Assembly (NCBI RefSeq): GCF_013337765.1
Contig: NZ_VBSB01000003.1
Span: 124,001-188,000, forward strand
DNA from: Mycolicibacterium sphagni
GTDB lineage: Bacteria > Actinomycetota > Actinomycetes > Mycobacteriales > Mycobacteriaceae
Direction of reading: 5' to 3'
Length of the DNA: 64,000 bases
The stretch's first letter is position 1. Each line of letters begins with the position of its first letter. The position numbers and the translations under genes were made by a program. Below the pieces are notes generated by a model. That model made no database searches. It was not told where the DNA came from and saw only the letters and a program-made list of their open reading frames with translations. Shown piece by piece: positions 24,429 through 34,025 of the stretch.

Positions 24429-24975
24429 CCCGTCCACCCCGCAGCACAGCAAGTCGCTCGGCGCAGTCCCGCACCGAAGCAGCAGCACGCTCCACCATCG
24501 GCGCAATATCGGCCTCGGGGCTGCGCTCGCCGATGGCCGACAGTGCCGCACCCGCCGCCGCTGCCCGCCGTCGCAGTGAGTCAGCGACGACCGCGGCCGC
24601 ATAGTGCAGCACGGCGCCCGGGTCAGCGCCGCTCGTGGTCGCGGCCTTCAACTGTTCGGCAACAGCCGGCGTCAGCGACCCCGATCGCTTCAGCTTGTCG
24701 AGCACCAACTGCGGACTGTGGGGCAGATCCGCGAAGATCAGCGAGCGCGCGGCGGCGAGAACCTGGGCCAGCGCGGGATTCTCGATGTCATCGTCCTCCA
24801 CGAACCTCAGCGACGCCAGAAACAGCCGCGGCCCTCCCCAGAGGGCCGCGCCGACCAGCAGCACGTCCACACCGGGATGCGGGCCCACCGGCGGGATCTG
24901 GCCTACACTGGAGCTAGCTTTGGCGAGCTGATCGGCCGTCTCGGTGCCACCACTGGGGCGGCCTTCGCCATTCAT
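24421..24975 (-). CDS. DnaB N-terminal-domain-like replication protein
   Basis: A 184-residue protein whose residues about 33-140 read like the all-helical N-terminal domain of DnaB: HPGVDVLLVGAALWGGPRL, then SLIFADLPHSPQLVLDKLKRSGSL and HYAAAVVADSLRRRA. It lacks any ATPase motif; that is supplied by the next, overlapping gene. A helical tail follows. It overlaps the upstream 88-residue gene by ATGA. The similarity is by eye and should be treated as moderate. Confidence 0.6.
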   Translation of the reverse strand: MNGEGRPSGGTETADQLAKASSSVGQIPPVGPHPGVDVLLVGAALWGGPRLFLASLRFVEDDDIENPALAQVLAAARSLIFADLPHSPQLVLDKLKRSGSLTPAVAEQLKAATTSGADPGAVLHYAAAVVADSLRRRAAAAGAALSAIGERSPEADIAPMVERAAASVRDCAERLAVLRGGRDD

Positions 24976-25238
24976 GCGGCATCACCACCACGGCGACGAC
25001 GTCGCGCCTGAGCGCTCTTCAGCGCCAGTCGCGAGAAGTAGGCCTTCCGTTTGTGTTCGGCGCGGCGTGCCCGTTCTACGGGCGTTAAGACGCCGTCCGG
25101 GTCGACCTCGCGCTCGAATTTGTCGAGCATTGCTTTTCGCGCGTTCGCGGTGCGAGCGGGACGGTCTTCGGTGTTCGCCCAGGATGTGTGCGCGGCTATT
25201 TGACCGCGAAGAGATCTCTCCACCGGTGTGAGCGGCAT
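24972..25238 (-). CDS. Conserved 88-residue basic protein of actinobacterial elements
   Basis: A small basic helical protein (SLRGQIAAHTSWANTEDRPARTANARKAM, later AEHKRKAYFSRLALKSAQARRRRR). I recall near-identical short proteins beside replication genes of other actinobacterial prophage-like elements, where they are unnamed. The ATG at 25238 follows ggagacgaa. It ends in an ATGA overlap with the DnaB-N-like gene. Arg/Lys richness suggests nucleic-acid binding, which is inference. Shortened here to avoid long residue strings, the key repeat is TPVER near residues 4 and 52. Confidence 0.6.
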   Translation of the reverse strand: MPLTPVERSLRGQIAAHTSWANTEDRPARTANARKAMLDKFEREVDPDGVLTPVERARRAEHKRKAYFSRLALKSAQARRRRRGGDAA

Positions 25239-25258
25239 TTCGTCTCCATGACGAAAGG

Positions 25259-25280
25259 GCCGATCCCTTGCGGGACCGAC
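25259..25280 (-). terminator. Small hairpin between two element genes
   Basis: The arms gccgatccc and gggaccgac (9 bp with two G-T type pairs) with a 4-base loop lie in the 78-base gap between the integrase-side genes and the replication genes. It could be a weak terminator or attenuator separating the two sets. Confidence 0.35.
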
Positions 25281-25316
25281 TCTGCGCCGCCGCCCGGATG
25301 GGCGTCGGGCCGGATA

Positions 25317-25907
25317 TTAAGCATTCTCGTCCGGCTCCAAGTCAGTTGTCGCTGACGTGCCGCCAATTGTAGTACAGCGTCGCAGGATTTCGGCGTATAG
25401 CGCAGGTTCGGCGAGCTGCCGTTGATCGGCGTTGAGGGTCTGCAACTGAGAGATCCGCGAACCAAGTTGCGACACAACAACTTTAATGTCTACCACGTCT
25501 ATCCGCAGCCTGGCCGCACTGGCGCACGCGTCGAGGATGACAACCAGCATCGTCGCCGGAAGTTCGACACCGCTGCAGAGCTTCACGTGGGCGCCCGCGG
25601 CAAGCGGCTTCCCGGCGCTCCCGGGAATCGGCTTGCCGCTCTGTTCACTCGGCCTCTCCTCGTGCCGGAGGCTCTTAGAGCTGACTGGCGGCTCCGATCG
25701 CCACCTACTGGGGCCGCTCGACTCCGGGAATCGCCGGACGAACGAGTGCCGGTTGGCGCGGCCGTGACGGGTCAGTTCGGTGATGACGACCCGGTGTGGC
25801 CAGTCCGGTGGGTAGTCGTCGGGGGCCGGCTTGTCGTACCAGTACTCCTGCTCAACCCCGGTGGTGCGGCTCTTACGCCTGATGAGCCGAGGGCGGTCCT
25901 CGCTCAC
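25317..25907 (-). CDS. Hypothetical protein coupled to the integrase
   Basis: A 196-residue protein starting with GTG in a GTGA overlap with the integrase stop. The N-terminal 60 residues are basic with several tryptophans and tyrosines (QEYWYDKPAPDDYPPDWPHRV), a disordered Ser/Pro region follows, and the C-terminal half is helical with a hydrophobic strand (ATMLVVILDACASAARL). No family is recognised. Coupling to the integrase suggests a role in recombination or its control, which is inference only. Confidence 0.55.
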   Translation of the reverse strand: MSEDRPRLIRRKSRTTGVEQEYWYDKPAPDDYPPDWPHRVVITELTRHGRANRHSFVRRFPESSGPSRWRSEPPVSSKSLRHEERPSEQSGKPIPGSAGKPLAAGAHVKLCSGVELPATMLVVILDACASAARLRIDVVDIKVVVSQLGSRISQLQTLNADQRQLAEPALYAEILRRCTTIGGTSATTDLEPDENA

Positions 25908-26869
25908 AGGTCGCCCAGGTTTAGCCCGCGCGCTTCAGCGGCGGCTCGGTCGGCCGCCGTGCTCCTGGTGTAGCGGTCGATCATGTCGCGGGTCGACCAG
26001 CCGGCGACGGCCATCAGACCGCCCTCAGAGCCACCCGCGGCCAGCCAGCGTGACGCGGCGGTGTGCCGCAGAAGGTGCGGGTGGAAGTTCGTCAGCCCCG
26101 CCCGCTCGGCGCGGAACTTGAGCGACTTGTGCAGCCCGTAGTACTCCAGCGACTTGCTGCGGTCACCGAGCCACAGTGCCGGGGTGTCGGCCAGGGCGTG
26201 GCTACGGCGCATCCGCAGGTATCGGTCGATGGCGACCCCGGTCTGCGCTCCGAACGGTGCCACCCGGCCCTTGCCGCCCTTGCCGCGGCGCACGGTCACC
26301 AGACCGCGGTTGAGGTCGACGTCGGGCACGGTGAGTCCGCAGACCTCACCGGCCCGCATCCCGGTTTCGGCCATCAGCCGCACGATGGCTTCGTCGCGGC
26401 GGTCCCGGAATTCCTTGCCCGAGCATGCCTTGATGAGCTTGCGCAGCTCGTCCTCGGTCAGGGAATCGGTCACTTTGGTGTCGAGCTTGGGTGCTTTGAG
26501 TCCGAGCAGGGGATCGGTGTCGATCTCTCCCTCTTCTTCGAGCCACGCCGAGAAGCGGCGCATGGCGAGCTGGCGGGATCGTGCCGTGGCGGGCTCGGCG
26601 CCCGCGTCGAGCAGATCGGCGACGAATGCTTTCATCAGTTCGCGGTCCAGCGCGGGGGAGTGGTGATGTTCTTCACACCAGCGCAGGAACGTGCGTACGC
26701 CGTCGCCGTAGACCTTGACCGTCGCCGGGGACTTCCGCTCGGAACGTAGCGCGAGCTCCCAGGAGGGCAGCAGGAGGCCTAAATCGAGAGGTGCAGGTTT
26801 GCGACGCGCCACACTGATATCTTGACTGGCAGCGTTGTGCTTGTCTACTATTTCTGTACTGGGCCGCAA
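25904..26869 (-). CDS. Tyrosine site-specific recombinase (integrase)
   Basis: A 321-residue XerC/D-like integrase. The SAM-like core-binding domain is at about residues 30-115 and the catalytic domain at 135-310, with Arg172 (TGMRAGEV), a Lys near 197-200 (RRGKGGKG), the HxxR box HLLRH (His265, Arg268), Trp291 and the nucleophile Tyr300 (MIDRYTR). All catalytic residues are present, so it should be active. The TTG at 26869 lies 34 bases after the sigA stop; a GTG at 26812 is the alternative start. It abuts the right att site and could be transcribed by read-through from sigA. Confidence 0.9.
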   Translation of the reverse strand: MRPSTEIVDKHNAASQDISVARRKPAPLDLGLLLPSWELALRSERKSPATVKVYGDGVRTFLRWCEEHHHSPALDRELMKAFVADLLDAGAEPATARSRQLAMRRFSAWLEEEGEIDTDPLLGLKAPKLDTKVTDSLTEDELRKLIKACSGKEFRDRRDEAIVRLMAETGMRAGEVCGLTVPDVDLNRGLVTVRRGKGGKGRVAPFGAQTGVAIDRYLRMRRSHALADTPALWLGDRSKSLEYYGLHKSLKFRAERAGLTNFHPHLLRHTAASRWLAAGGSEGGLMAVAGWSTRDMIDRYTRSTAADRAAAEARGLNLGDL

Positions 26870-26903
26870 AACCGCAGCTCAGAGCAGTTACACCGGAGTG
26901 TCG

Positions 26904-28418
<1,515 letters not shown>

Positions 28419-28548
28419 GTACACCCTTTCGGTCGTGCTGGCTCTCGGTGGGCGCGGGGGCGCCACCGAAAGCGTCGGCTATGAGGACTGTTGGCGTGGA
28501 TCTCGTTGCGGATTCTCGCCGCTATCCGGTAGGCGGCCGCCGTCGACC

Positions 28549-28554
28549 ATTGTA
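28549..28554 (-). promoter_or_regulatory. Candidate -10 hexamer for sigA
   Basis: The minus strand reads TACAAT, a good SigA -10, about 130 bases before the sigA GTG. It would give a leader of about 120 bases that contains a GC-rich inverted repeat (ggtgg...ccacc, about 28449-28470). The -35 is not convincing. Confidence 0.4.
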
Positions 28555-28592
28555 ACGACAGTGCGAGCATCTACCGCGCGAGCGGCGAAAAT

Positions 28593-29372
28593 TCAGCGTG
28601 TGACGTCGACTTGTGCGGCCATCGCCGCGCCCACGATGCCCGCCTCGTTCAGCAGTTCCGCGGCCACCACCGGGGTCCTGTTCTTCAGCAGCGGGATCCA
28701 TTTCTCCGCTTTGCGGCTGATGCCACCGCCGGCGATGAACAAGTCAGGCCAGATCGCATTTTCGATGCTGACCAGCACTCTTGTGACTTCTTCTGTCCAC
28801 CGCTCGTAGCTCCACTCCTTGCGTTCCCTCACCGAGGAGGCGGCGCGGTGCTCGGCCTCCTTGCCGCCGACCTCCAGGTGGCCGAACTCGGTGTTGGGCA
28901 GCAGCTGGCCGTTGTGAATCACGGCGGAGCCGATTCCGGTGCCGAAGGTGAGCAGCACGATGACGCCGTTCTTGTTGCGTCCGGCGCCGTGCCGCTGCTC
29001 GGCCAGGCCTGCGGCGTCGGCGTCGTTGAGGACGGTGACGTGCTGGCCGCCCAGCGCGCCGCTGATGATCTCGGCGGCGTTGGTGCCGATCCAGCCCTTG
29101 TCCACGTTGGCCGCGGTCTGTACGACGCCGTTGACCACCACGCCGGGGTACGTGACGCCCAGCGGACCGGTCCACTCGAAGTGCCGAACGACCTCGGCGA
29201 CCGTCTCCGCCACCGCGGCAGGGGTCGACGGCTGTGGGGTGAGCAACTTGAAGCGCTCCCCGATGAGCTGGCCGGTGTCGAGATCGACGACACCGCCCTT
29301 GACCCCGCTGCCGCCGACATCGACGCCGAAGCCGCGATTCTGTCCGGGGGTGGGCGATTCGGTCTCGGGCAT
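28593..29372 (-). CDS. ppgK: Polyphosphate glucokinase
   Basis: A 259-residue ROK-family kinase that phosphorylates glucose using polyphosphate or ATP. The phosphate motif FGVDVGGSGVKGGVVD is near the N-terminus, the sugar-binding region reads VLNDADAAGLAEQRHGAG, and the second phosphate motif VIVLLTFGTGIGSAVI follows; WEDD-like and C-terminal IAGGGISRKAEKWIP blocks are present. Length and position next to sigA match Rv2702. Cytosolic. It is upstream of sigA on the same strand with a 174-base gap that contains a candidate sigA promoter. Confidence 0.95.
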   Translation of the reverse strand: MPETESPTPGQNRGFGVDVGGSGVKGGVVDLDTGQLIGERFKLLTPQPSTPAAVAETVAEVVRHFEWTGPLGVTYPGVVVNGVVQTAANVDKGWIGTNAAEIISGALGGQHVTVLNDADAAGLAEQRHGAGRNKNGVIVLLTFGTGIGSAVIHNGQLLPNTEFGHLEVGGKEAEHRAASSVRERKEWSYERWTEEVTRVLVSIENAIWPDLFIAGGGISRKAEKWIPLLKNRTPVVAAELLNEAGIVGAAMAAQVDVTR

Positions 29373-29454
29373 TGGGCTGCTCCTCGGTGAGGCGGGCGGT
29401 CTGCGCGATTGCCCACACTAGTGGCTGCGCGCCCCTCTGTGCTGCGATAAGCCG

Positions 29455-30303
29455 GTGACCGACAACCGGCCTGAGCAATTACGGGCGGTGGCCGAGCAGT
29501 TGGCCGCCGAAGCCGCCGCATTCGTCCGCCGTCGACGCGTCGAGCTCCTCGGCGACGGCCGCGACGCCATCGACTCGAATTCGGTGCAAACGAAGAGCAC
29601 GCCGACCGATCCGGTGACCGTGGTGGACACCGAAACCGAACTGCTGCTGCGGGATCGGCTGGGCGAATTGCGCCCGGGTGACGCGATCCTCGGCGAGGAG
29701 GGCGGCGGCCCGGCAGCCGGTGACGACGGCTCGGTCTGCTGGGTGATCGACCCGATCGACGGCACGGTCAACTTCGTCTACGGGATTCCGGCGTACGGGA
29801 TTTCGATCGGCGCACAGATCGATGGCGTGTCGGTGGCGGGCGCGGTGGCCGATGTGGTCAGCGGCGACGTGTACTCGGCGGCGGCGGGTCACGGCGCTCA
29901 CGTGCTCAGTGGCGGGCAGCGACGGGCACTGCGCTGCAGCGCGGTCACCGAGCTGTCGATGGCATTGGTGGGCACCGGATTCGGCTACGCGCCACAACGG
30001 CGCGCCGAGCAGTCGGGGCTACTGGCCCTGCTGCTGCCCCAGGTGCGTGACGTGCGGCGGATCGGGTCGGCCGCGCTGGATCTGTGTCTGGTCGCCGCCG
30101 GCCGCCTGGACGCGCACTACGAGCACGGCCTGCACGTCTGGGACTGGGCGGCGGGTGCGCTGATCGCCAGCGAGGCGGGCGCGCTGGTGGTGCTGCCGTC
30201 AGTCGATGACGAAGGCGGGCTGCTGGTGGCCGCCGCGCCGGGCGTCGCCGGCGAGCTCATCGACGCGCTGGACCGGGCCGGAGGACTGCGGCCCCTGGGC
30301 TAG
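29455..30303 (+). CDS. suhB: Inositol-1-monophosphatase SuhB
   Basis: A 282-residue Mg-dependent phosphatase that releases inositol from inositol phosphate for phosphatidylinositol, mycothiol and lipoarabinomannan synthesis. The metal-binding motifs are present: GEEGG with the upstream acidic residues, WVIDPIDGTVNFVYG, and the C-terminal HVWDWAAGALIASEAGA. Starts with GTG (VTDNRPEQ). It is divergent from ppgK and converges with cei with a 5-base gap. Matches Rv2701c. Confidence 0.93.
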   Translation: MTDNRPEQLRAVAEQLAAEAAAFVRRRRVELLGDGRDAIDSNSVQTKSTPTDPVTVVDTETELLLRDRLGELRPGDAILGEEGGGPAAGDDGSVCWVIDPIDGTVNFVYGIPAYGISIGAQIDGVSVAGAVADVVSGDVYSAAAGHGAHVLSGGQRRALRCSAVTELSMALVGTGFGYAPQRRAEQSGLLALLLPQVRDVRRIGSAALDLCLVAAGRLDAHYEHGLHVWDWAAGALIASEAGALVVLPSVDDEGGLLVAAAPGVAGELIDALDRAGGLRPLG

Positions 30304-30308
30304 CCGAC

Positions 30309-30956
30309 TCAGCAGGTGCCGTTGTGGATCTTGGTGATCAGCGCCGAGTCTGCGGGCTCGGTGGCGTCCGGGCGCAGCCCGGCCAGGACGGCGTCGATGT
30401 CATCGCTGTGCGCCAGGGTGGTGAAGTCGGTCCCGATCGACAGGTCGACCGAATCGTCCTTGCGGTCGTCCTGGAACAGCTCGACGCAGGGCGCCACCAG
30501 CCATACCGCGGCCGCACCGGCCCGGCCGCTGGAACCGAAGCGGATCTGGCCCTGGCAGGTCAGTCGCGTGCTGGCGTAGATCGGGTCGTTGGCCGCGGTG
30601 GGCTGGGCGAAGCCGAGGTCCCGCAGCGCGCCGGCGACCTCACCGGCCTGCCCGCCCTGTCCGCTGGCGTTGAGGACCCGGATCTTGGTGTCCACGAGCT
30701 TGGCCGGAGCGACGTCCAGCATCGAGGCGTGCGAGACCTGCTCACCGAGTTTGGGGGCGGCCGGATCGGATGCTGGCGGCGGGTTGCAGGCCGCGGCCTC
30801 CCGCACGTCGACCGGGCGGGTCAGCACGAATGCCCACACCACGGCGGTGATCGCGAACATGACGCCGAGGGCGATGATTCCGGGCAGGTAGTTGCGCCGA
30901 CGGAACGGACGACCGTTCTTGTCGAAGGCCGTGCCCTCGGTGATTTGAGCGACCAC
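30309..30956 (-). CDS. cei: Envelope integrity protein Cei (LytR C-terminal domain)
   Basis: A 215-residue membrane-anchored protein. After a short cytoplasmic segment (FDKNGRPFRRRNYLPG) one transmembrane helix (about residues 26-46) leads to an extracytoplasmic LytR_C/VirR-like domain (RVLNASGQGGQAGEVAGALRDLGF and later KDDSVDLSIGTDF). Cysteines at ACNPPP and near the C-terminus (NGTC) could form a disulfide. It matches Rv2700, needed for normal envelope and drug tolerance. The start is GTG at 30956. A perfect CRP-type palindrome lies 65 bases upstream. Confidence 0.9.
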   Translation of the reverse strand: MVAQITEGTAFDKNGRPFRRRNYLPGIIALGVMFAITAVVWAFVLTRPVDVREAAACNPPPASDPAAPKLGEQVSHASMLDVAPAKLVDTKIRVLNASGQGGQAGEVAGALRDLGFAQPTAANDPIYASTRLTCQGQIRFGSSGRAGAAAVWLVAPCVELFQDDRKDDSVDLSIGTDFTTLAHSDDIDAVLAGLRPDATEPADSALITKIHNGTC

Positions 30957-31020
30957 GGATGCACTCTAGAGGCACGCGGCGGGTGCCGACGGAACACGCC
31001 CGTCGCCCCAGATCAATCTA

Positions 31021-31036
31021 TGTGACGTAAATCACA
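31021..31036. promoter_or_regulatory. CRP/cAMP-receptor-protein binding site
   Basis: TGTGACGTAAATCACA is a perfect TGTGA-N6-TCACA palindrome, the CRP consensus. It lies in the 168-base gap between divergent cei (65 bases away) and the DUF4193 gene (89 bases away) and could control either. Confidence 0.75.
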
Positions 31037-31124
31037 CCTGGATATGGGTGATCTGGGCACGAATCGTTTGGCGGATCCGTTCGACGCTGATACAAAGCCA
31101 TGCTGAGGTTTGGAGGGGACAACA

Positions 31125-31427
31125 ATGGCTACCGACTACGACGCACCACGGCGCACTGAGACCGATGAGGTGTCCGAGGACTCGCTCGAGGAGCTGAAGG
31201 CTCGCCGCAATGAGGCGCAGTCGGCTGTGGTCGATGTCGATGAAACCGATTCCGCCGAGAATTTCGAGCTCCCAGGCGCGGATCTGTCCGGCGAGGAGCT
31301 GTCGGTACGGGTCGTCCCGAAGCAGGCAGACGAGTTCACCTGCTCGAGCTGCTTCCTGGTGCATCACCGCAGTCGGCTGGCCAGCGACAAGAACGGCGTG
31401 ATGATCTGCACGGACTGCGCGGCCTAG
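31125..31427 (+). CDS. DUF4193 protein
   Basis: A 100-residue actinobacterial protein with an acidic N-terminal helix (VSEDSLEELKARRNEAQSA) and a C-terminal zinc ribbon (EFTCSSCFLVHHRSRLA and MICTDCA, CxxC...CxxC). The ATG at 31125 follows the strong site ggagggga. Matches Rv2699c. The zinc ribbon suggests nucleic-acid or protein binding; function is not known. Possibly CRP-regulated. Confidence 0.85.
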   Translation: MATDYDAPRRTETDEVSEDSLEELKARRNEAQSAVVDVDETDSAENFELPGADLSGEELSVRVVPKQADEFTCSSCFLVHHRSRLASDKNGVMICTDCAA

Positions 31428-31436
31428 CCGCGTCAG

Positions 31437-31913
31437 TCAGCTGCGCAAGGCCGACAACACCCGATCGGGGTGGCGGACGCTGACCAGCCAGTACGGCGTC
31501 GGATCGTCGGGATCGTCGAGGACCACCAGGACCAGCGGCCCGACCCAGCCACGGTGCAGGACATAGGCGGCCGGATCGAGCTGGCGTCCCAGCGCCGCCG
31601 ACTTCGCCGTTCGGGGGATCTCCGCGGACCGTGACACCACCGACATCGGCAGATGCGCCTGACCGGCCCACAGTTCGACCTCGGTGCCATCGGTGAGGAC
31701 GCGCACCTCGGTGCGGCTCAGCCACAGCAACACGCCCGCCGAGACCGCGCCGAGCAGCGTGTAGGGCAGCCACACCGGTAGGGCGCGCACGCCCATCGTG
31801 ACTTCCTTGGCGATGAGCGCCGCCAGGGCCAGGCCGAGCGGCCACCACCACCACGGCACCCAGAGCCGCTCGCGGTACCGCACGGTTTGCGAGGTCACAC
31901 GCGAACCAGACAC
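31437..31913 (-). CDS. DUF3093 membrane protein
   Basis: A 158-residue protein with two membrane helices (about residues 15-33, [18 protein letters not shown], and 42-60) followed by a soluble beta-rich domain ([19 protein letters not shown] ... [16 protein letters not shown]), the DUF3093 pattern. The start is uncertain: GTGs at 31913 and 31898 or an ATG at 31937 that would nearly touch the dut start. Matches Rv2698. Divergent from dut. Function unknown. Confidence 0.75.
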   Translation of the reverse strand: MSGSRVTSQTVRYRERLWVPWWWWPLGLALAALIAKEVTMGVRALPVWLPYTLLGAVSAGVLLWLSRTEVRVLTDGTEVELWAGQAHLPMSVVSRSAEIPRTAKSAALGRQLDPAAYVLHRGWVGPLVLVVLDDPDDPTPYWLVSVRHPDRVLSALRS

Positions 31914-31924
31914 GCGGCCAAGGG

Positions 31925-31930
31925 TAGTCT
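31925..31930 (+). promoter_or_regulatory. Candidate -10 hexamer for dut
   Basis: TAGTCT matches TANNNT and lies 8 bases before the dut GTG, so transcription would begin at or next to the start codon (leaderless). Confidence 0.4.
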
Positions 31931-31938
31931 GTGGCATC

Positions 31939-32403
31939 GTGCCAGCCAGTCTCGCGGTGGTCCGCCTAGACCGCGATCTCCCGATGCCCAGCCGCGCCCA
32001 CGACGGCGATGCGGGCGTGGATTTGTTCAGTGCCGAAGACGTCGATCTGGCGCCCGGCCATCGTGCCCTGGTAGCCACCGGGATCGCCGTGGCGATCCCG
32101 CACGGCATGGTCGGCCTGGTTCATCCGCGCTCCGGTTTGGCTGCGCGCGTGGGACTTTCGATCGTCAACAGCCCCGGCACGATCGACGCCGGATATCGCG
32201 GCGAAGTCAAGATTTCGTTGATCAACCTCGACCCCGCCACGCCGATCAACATCCGGCGCGGTGACCGCATCGCTCAACTGCTGGTCCAGCGGGTCGAACT
32301 CCCCGAGCTGGTCGAGGTGGCCTCGTTCGACGAGGCCGGACTGGCTGACACCACCCGTGGCGAGGGCGGCCACGGATCCTCCGGCGGACATGCGAGTTTG
32401 TGA
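31939..32403 (+). CDS. dut: Deoxyuridine 5'-triphosphate nucleotidohydrolase
   Basis: A 154-residue trimeric dUTPase that hydrolyses dUTP to dUMP and keeps uracil out of DNA. The five motifs are visible: [46 protein letters not shown] and the Gly-rich C-terminal [14 protein letters not shown] that closes over the active site. GTG start supported by agreement with the M. tuberculosis protein and a -10 just upstream. Its stop overlaps the DUF3710 start, so the two are coupled. Matches Rv2697c. Confidence 0.96.
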   Translation: MPASLAVVRLDRDLPMPSRAHDGDAGVDLFSAEDVDLAPGHRALVATGIAVAIPHGMVGLVHPRSGLAARVGLSIVNSPGTIDAGYRGEVKISLINLDPATPINIRRGDRIAQLLVQRVELPELVEVASFDEAGLADTTRGEGGHGSSGGHASL

Positions 32404-33197
32404 TGGCATTCGGCAGACGTAAGAACGAACCCAAGACCGGCGACCCCGTGGCCGAGACGCCCGACGGCGACGACGTCACCGTGGCCACTGAGCCCGACGA
32501 TGTCGACGACGATGCCGCCGGCGACTACGACGGTGGCCCTTTCGATGTCGAGGACTTCGACAACCCCGACGAAGCCGCGGAAGCCCGGCTCGACCTCGGC
32601 TCGGTGCTGGTCCCGATGCCGGCGGGCGGCCAGATCCAGGTCGAGTTGAACGAACAGGGCGTGCCGAGTGCGGTGTGGGTGGTCACGCCCAACGGACGGT
32701 TCACGATCGCCGCCTACGCGGCACCGAAGTCACCCGGCCTGTGGCGGGAAGTGGCCAAAGAGCTGGCCGACTCGCTGCGCAAGGACAACGCGCAGGTGTC
32801 CATCGAGACCGGCCCCTGGGGTCGTGAGGTGGTCGGTACCGGCGCAGGTGTGGTGCGTTTCATCGGGGTCGACGGCTACCGCTGGATGATCCGTTGCGTG
32901 GTCAACGGTGCCCCGGAAGCCATGCCGAACCTGGTCGTCGAAGCGCGAGAAGCGTTGGCCGACACCGTTGTACGGCGCGATGACACCCCGCTGCCGGTGC
33001 GCACCCCGCTGCCGGTCAACCTGCCAGAGCCGATGCTCGAGCAGTTGCGTCAGGCTGCTGCCCAGCAGGCTCAGATGGTGGCCGCCCAGCAGGCGCTGGT
33101 GCAGGAGCAGCAGGCGCAGGGCCAGCCGCCGACCGAGCGGCGCAGCGCATCCGGCTCGGCCATGCAGCAGCTGCGCAGCACCAGCACTGGCGGCTGA
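32403..33197 (+). CDS. DUF3710 protein
   Basis: A 264-residue actinobacterial protein. The N-terminal 60 residues are highly acidic; the DUF3710 core (about 65-205) has LGSVLVPMPAGGQIQVELNE, AAYAAPKSPGLWREV and GPWGREVVGTGAGVVRFIGV; the C-terminus is Gln/Ala-rich (LRQAAAQQAQMVAAQQALV). The ATG at 32403 overlaps the dut stop; a GTG one codon earlier is possible. Matches Rv2696c. Function unknown. Confidence 0.8.
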   Translation: MAFGRRKNEPKTGDPVAETPDGDDVTVATEPDDVDDDAAGDYDGGPFDVEDFDNPDEAAEARLDLGSVLVPMPAGGQIQVELNEQGVPSAVWVVTPNGRFTIAAYAAPKSPGLWREVAKELADSLRKDNAQVSIETGPWGREVVGTGAGVVRFIGVDGYRWMIRCVVNGAPEAMPNLVVEAREALADTVVRRDDTPLPVRTPLPVNLPEPMLEQLRQAAAQQAQMVAAQQALVQEQQAQGQPPTERRSASGSAMQQLRSTSTGG

Positions 33198-33198
33198 T

Positions 33199-33903
33199 CT
33201 AGTCAGCGGCCTCGTCCACCGCAGCCAGACACGCCGCCCCGAGTACTTCAGGGTGGGGGCCGAAGTCGTCGAGGCTGACCGTCCGCAGCGCGGCGCGCGG
33301 CGCCGCGGACGCCCATTCCAGCGCGACCTCCAGCGGATGGATCGGGTCGTCGGATGCCCCGACCACACCCATCGGCACGCTGAGGTGCTCCAATTCGGCG
33401 ATGCTCGGCGCGACATAGCCGGCGGCTTCCTCCATCGCGTCAGGCAATTCGGGCCACTGGCCCAGCCAGCTGCGGGTGAGCTCGTCGGCCAGCCACGCCG
33501 GGCTGGACGCCCGCATCTGCGTGGTCGTGGCGACCAGACCGGCGGTGCGCAACTGATGGGCGGTGTGCCGGGCCGACAGCGCGGCCGGAGCCGACGGCGC
33601 TGACCCGGTCCACGCCGGCAGCGCGGCCAGCACCGCCACCGCGCGGCTCGGATGCGCCAACGCCCACGCAAGGCTCACCGCGGCGCCGATGGATACCCCA
33701 CCGACGACGATCTGGCCCTGACGAGCAGCGTTGTCGAGCGCGTCGAGGTAGCCGGCGACCAACCGGGCCGGCTGCGGCGCCGGTGTCGACACGACAGCGC
33801 CGACCCCGTGCAGCGGCCCGGCGAACGCCCGGTAGACGTAGTCGTCGTCGGAGCCCGTCCCAGGCAGCAGCACCGCCGTGGCCCCGCGGAATGTGATCGT
33901 CAT
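33199..33903 (-). CDS. Alpha/beta-hydrolase-fold protein
   Basis: A 234-residue protein with the alpha/beta-hydrolase layout: ATAVLLPGTGSDDDYVYRAF (oxyanion region), the nucleophile elbow VGGVSIGAAVSLAWA (Ser in GVSIGA), the acid strand MGVVGASDDPIHPLE, and a C-terminal histidine in FGPHPEV. The triad appears complete. It converges with the DUF3710 gene, 1 base between stops. Matches Rv2695. Substrate unknown. Confidence 0.75.
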   Translation of the reverse strand: MTITFRGATAVLLPGTGSDDDYVYRAFAGPLHGVGAVVSTPAPQPARLVAGYLDALDNAARQGQIVVGGVSIGAAVSLAWALAHPSRAVAVLAALPAWTGSAPSAPAALSARHTAHQLRTAGLVATTTQMRASSPAWLADELTRSWLGQWPELPDAMEEAAGYVAPSIAELEHLSVPMGVVGASDDPIHPLEVALEWASAAPRAALRTVSLDDFGPHPEVLGAACLAAVDEAAD

Positions 33904-34025
33904 CTAACGATCCTGCCTGTGACGTATTAGCAACCATCGCCGCGGGGTATGCCACATGGCAATCGGGAACCAACAGGTCTAGCGTTGCGTTGGCATTGTG
34001 ATCCGCTGAAGTATCAGGAGAGGCC

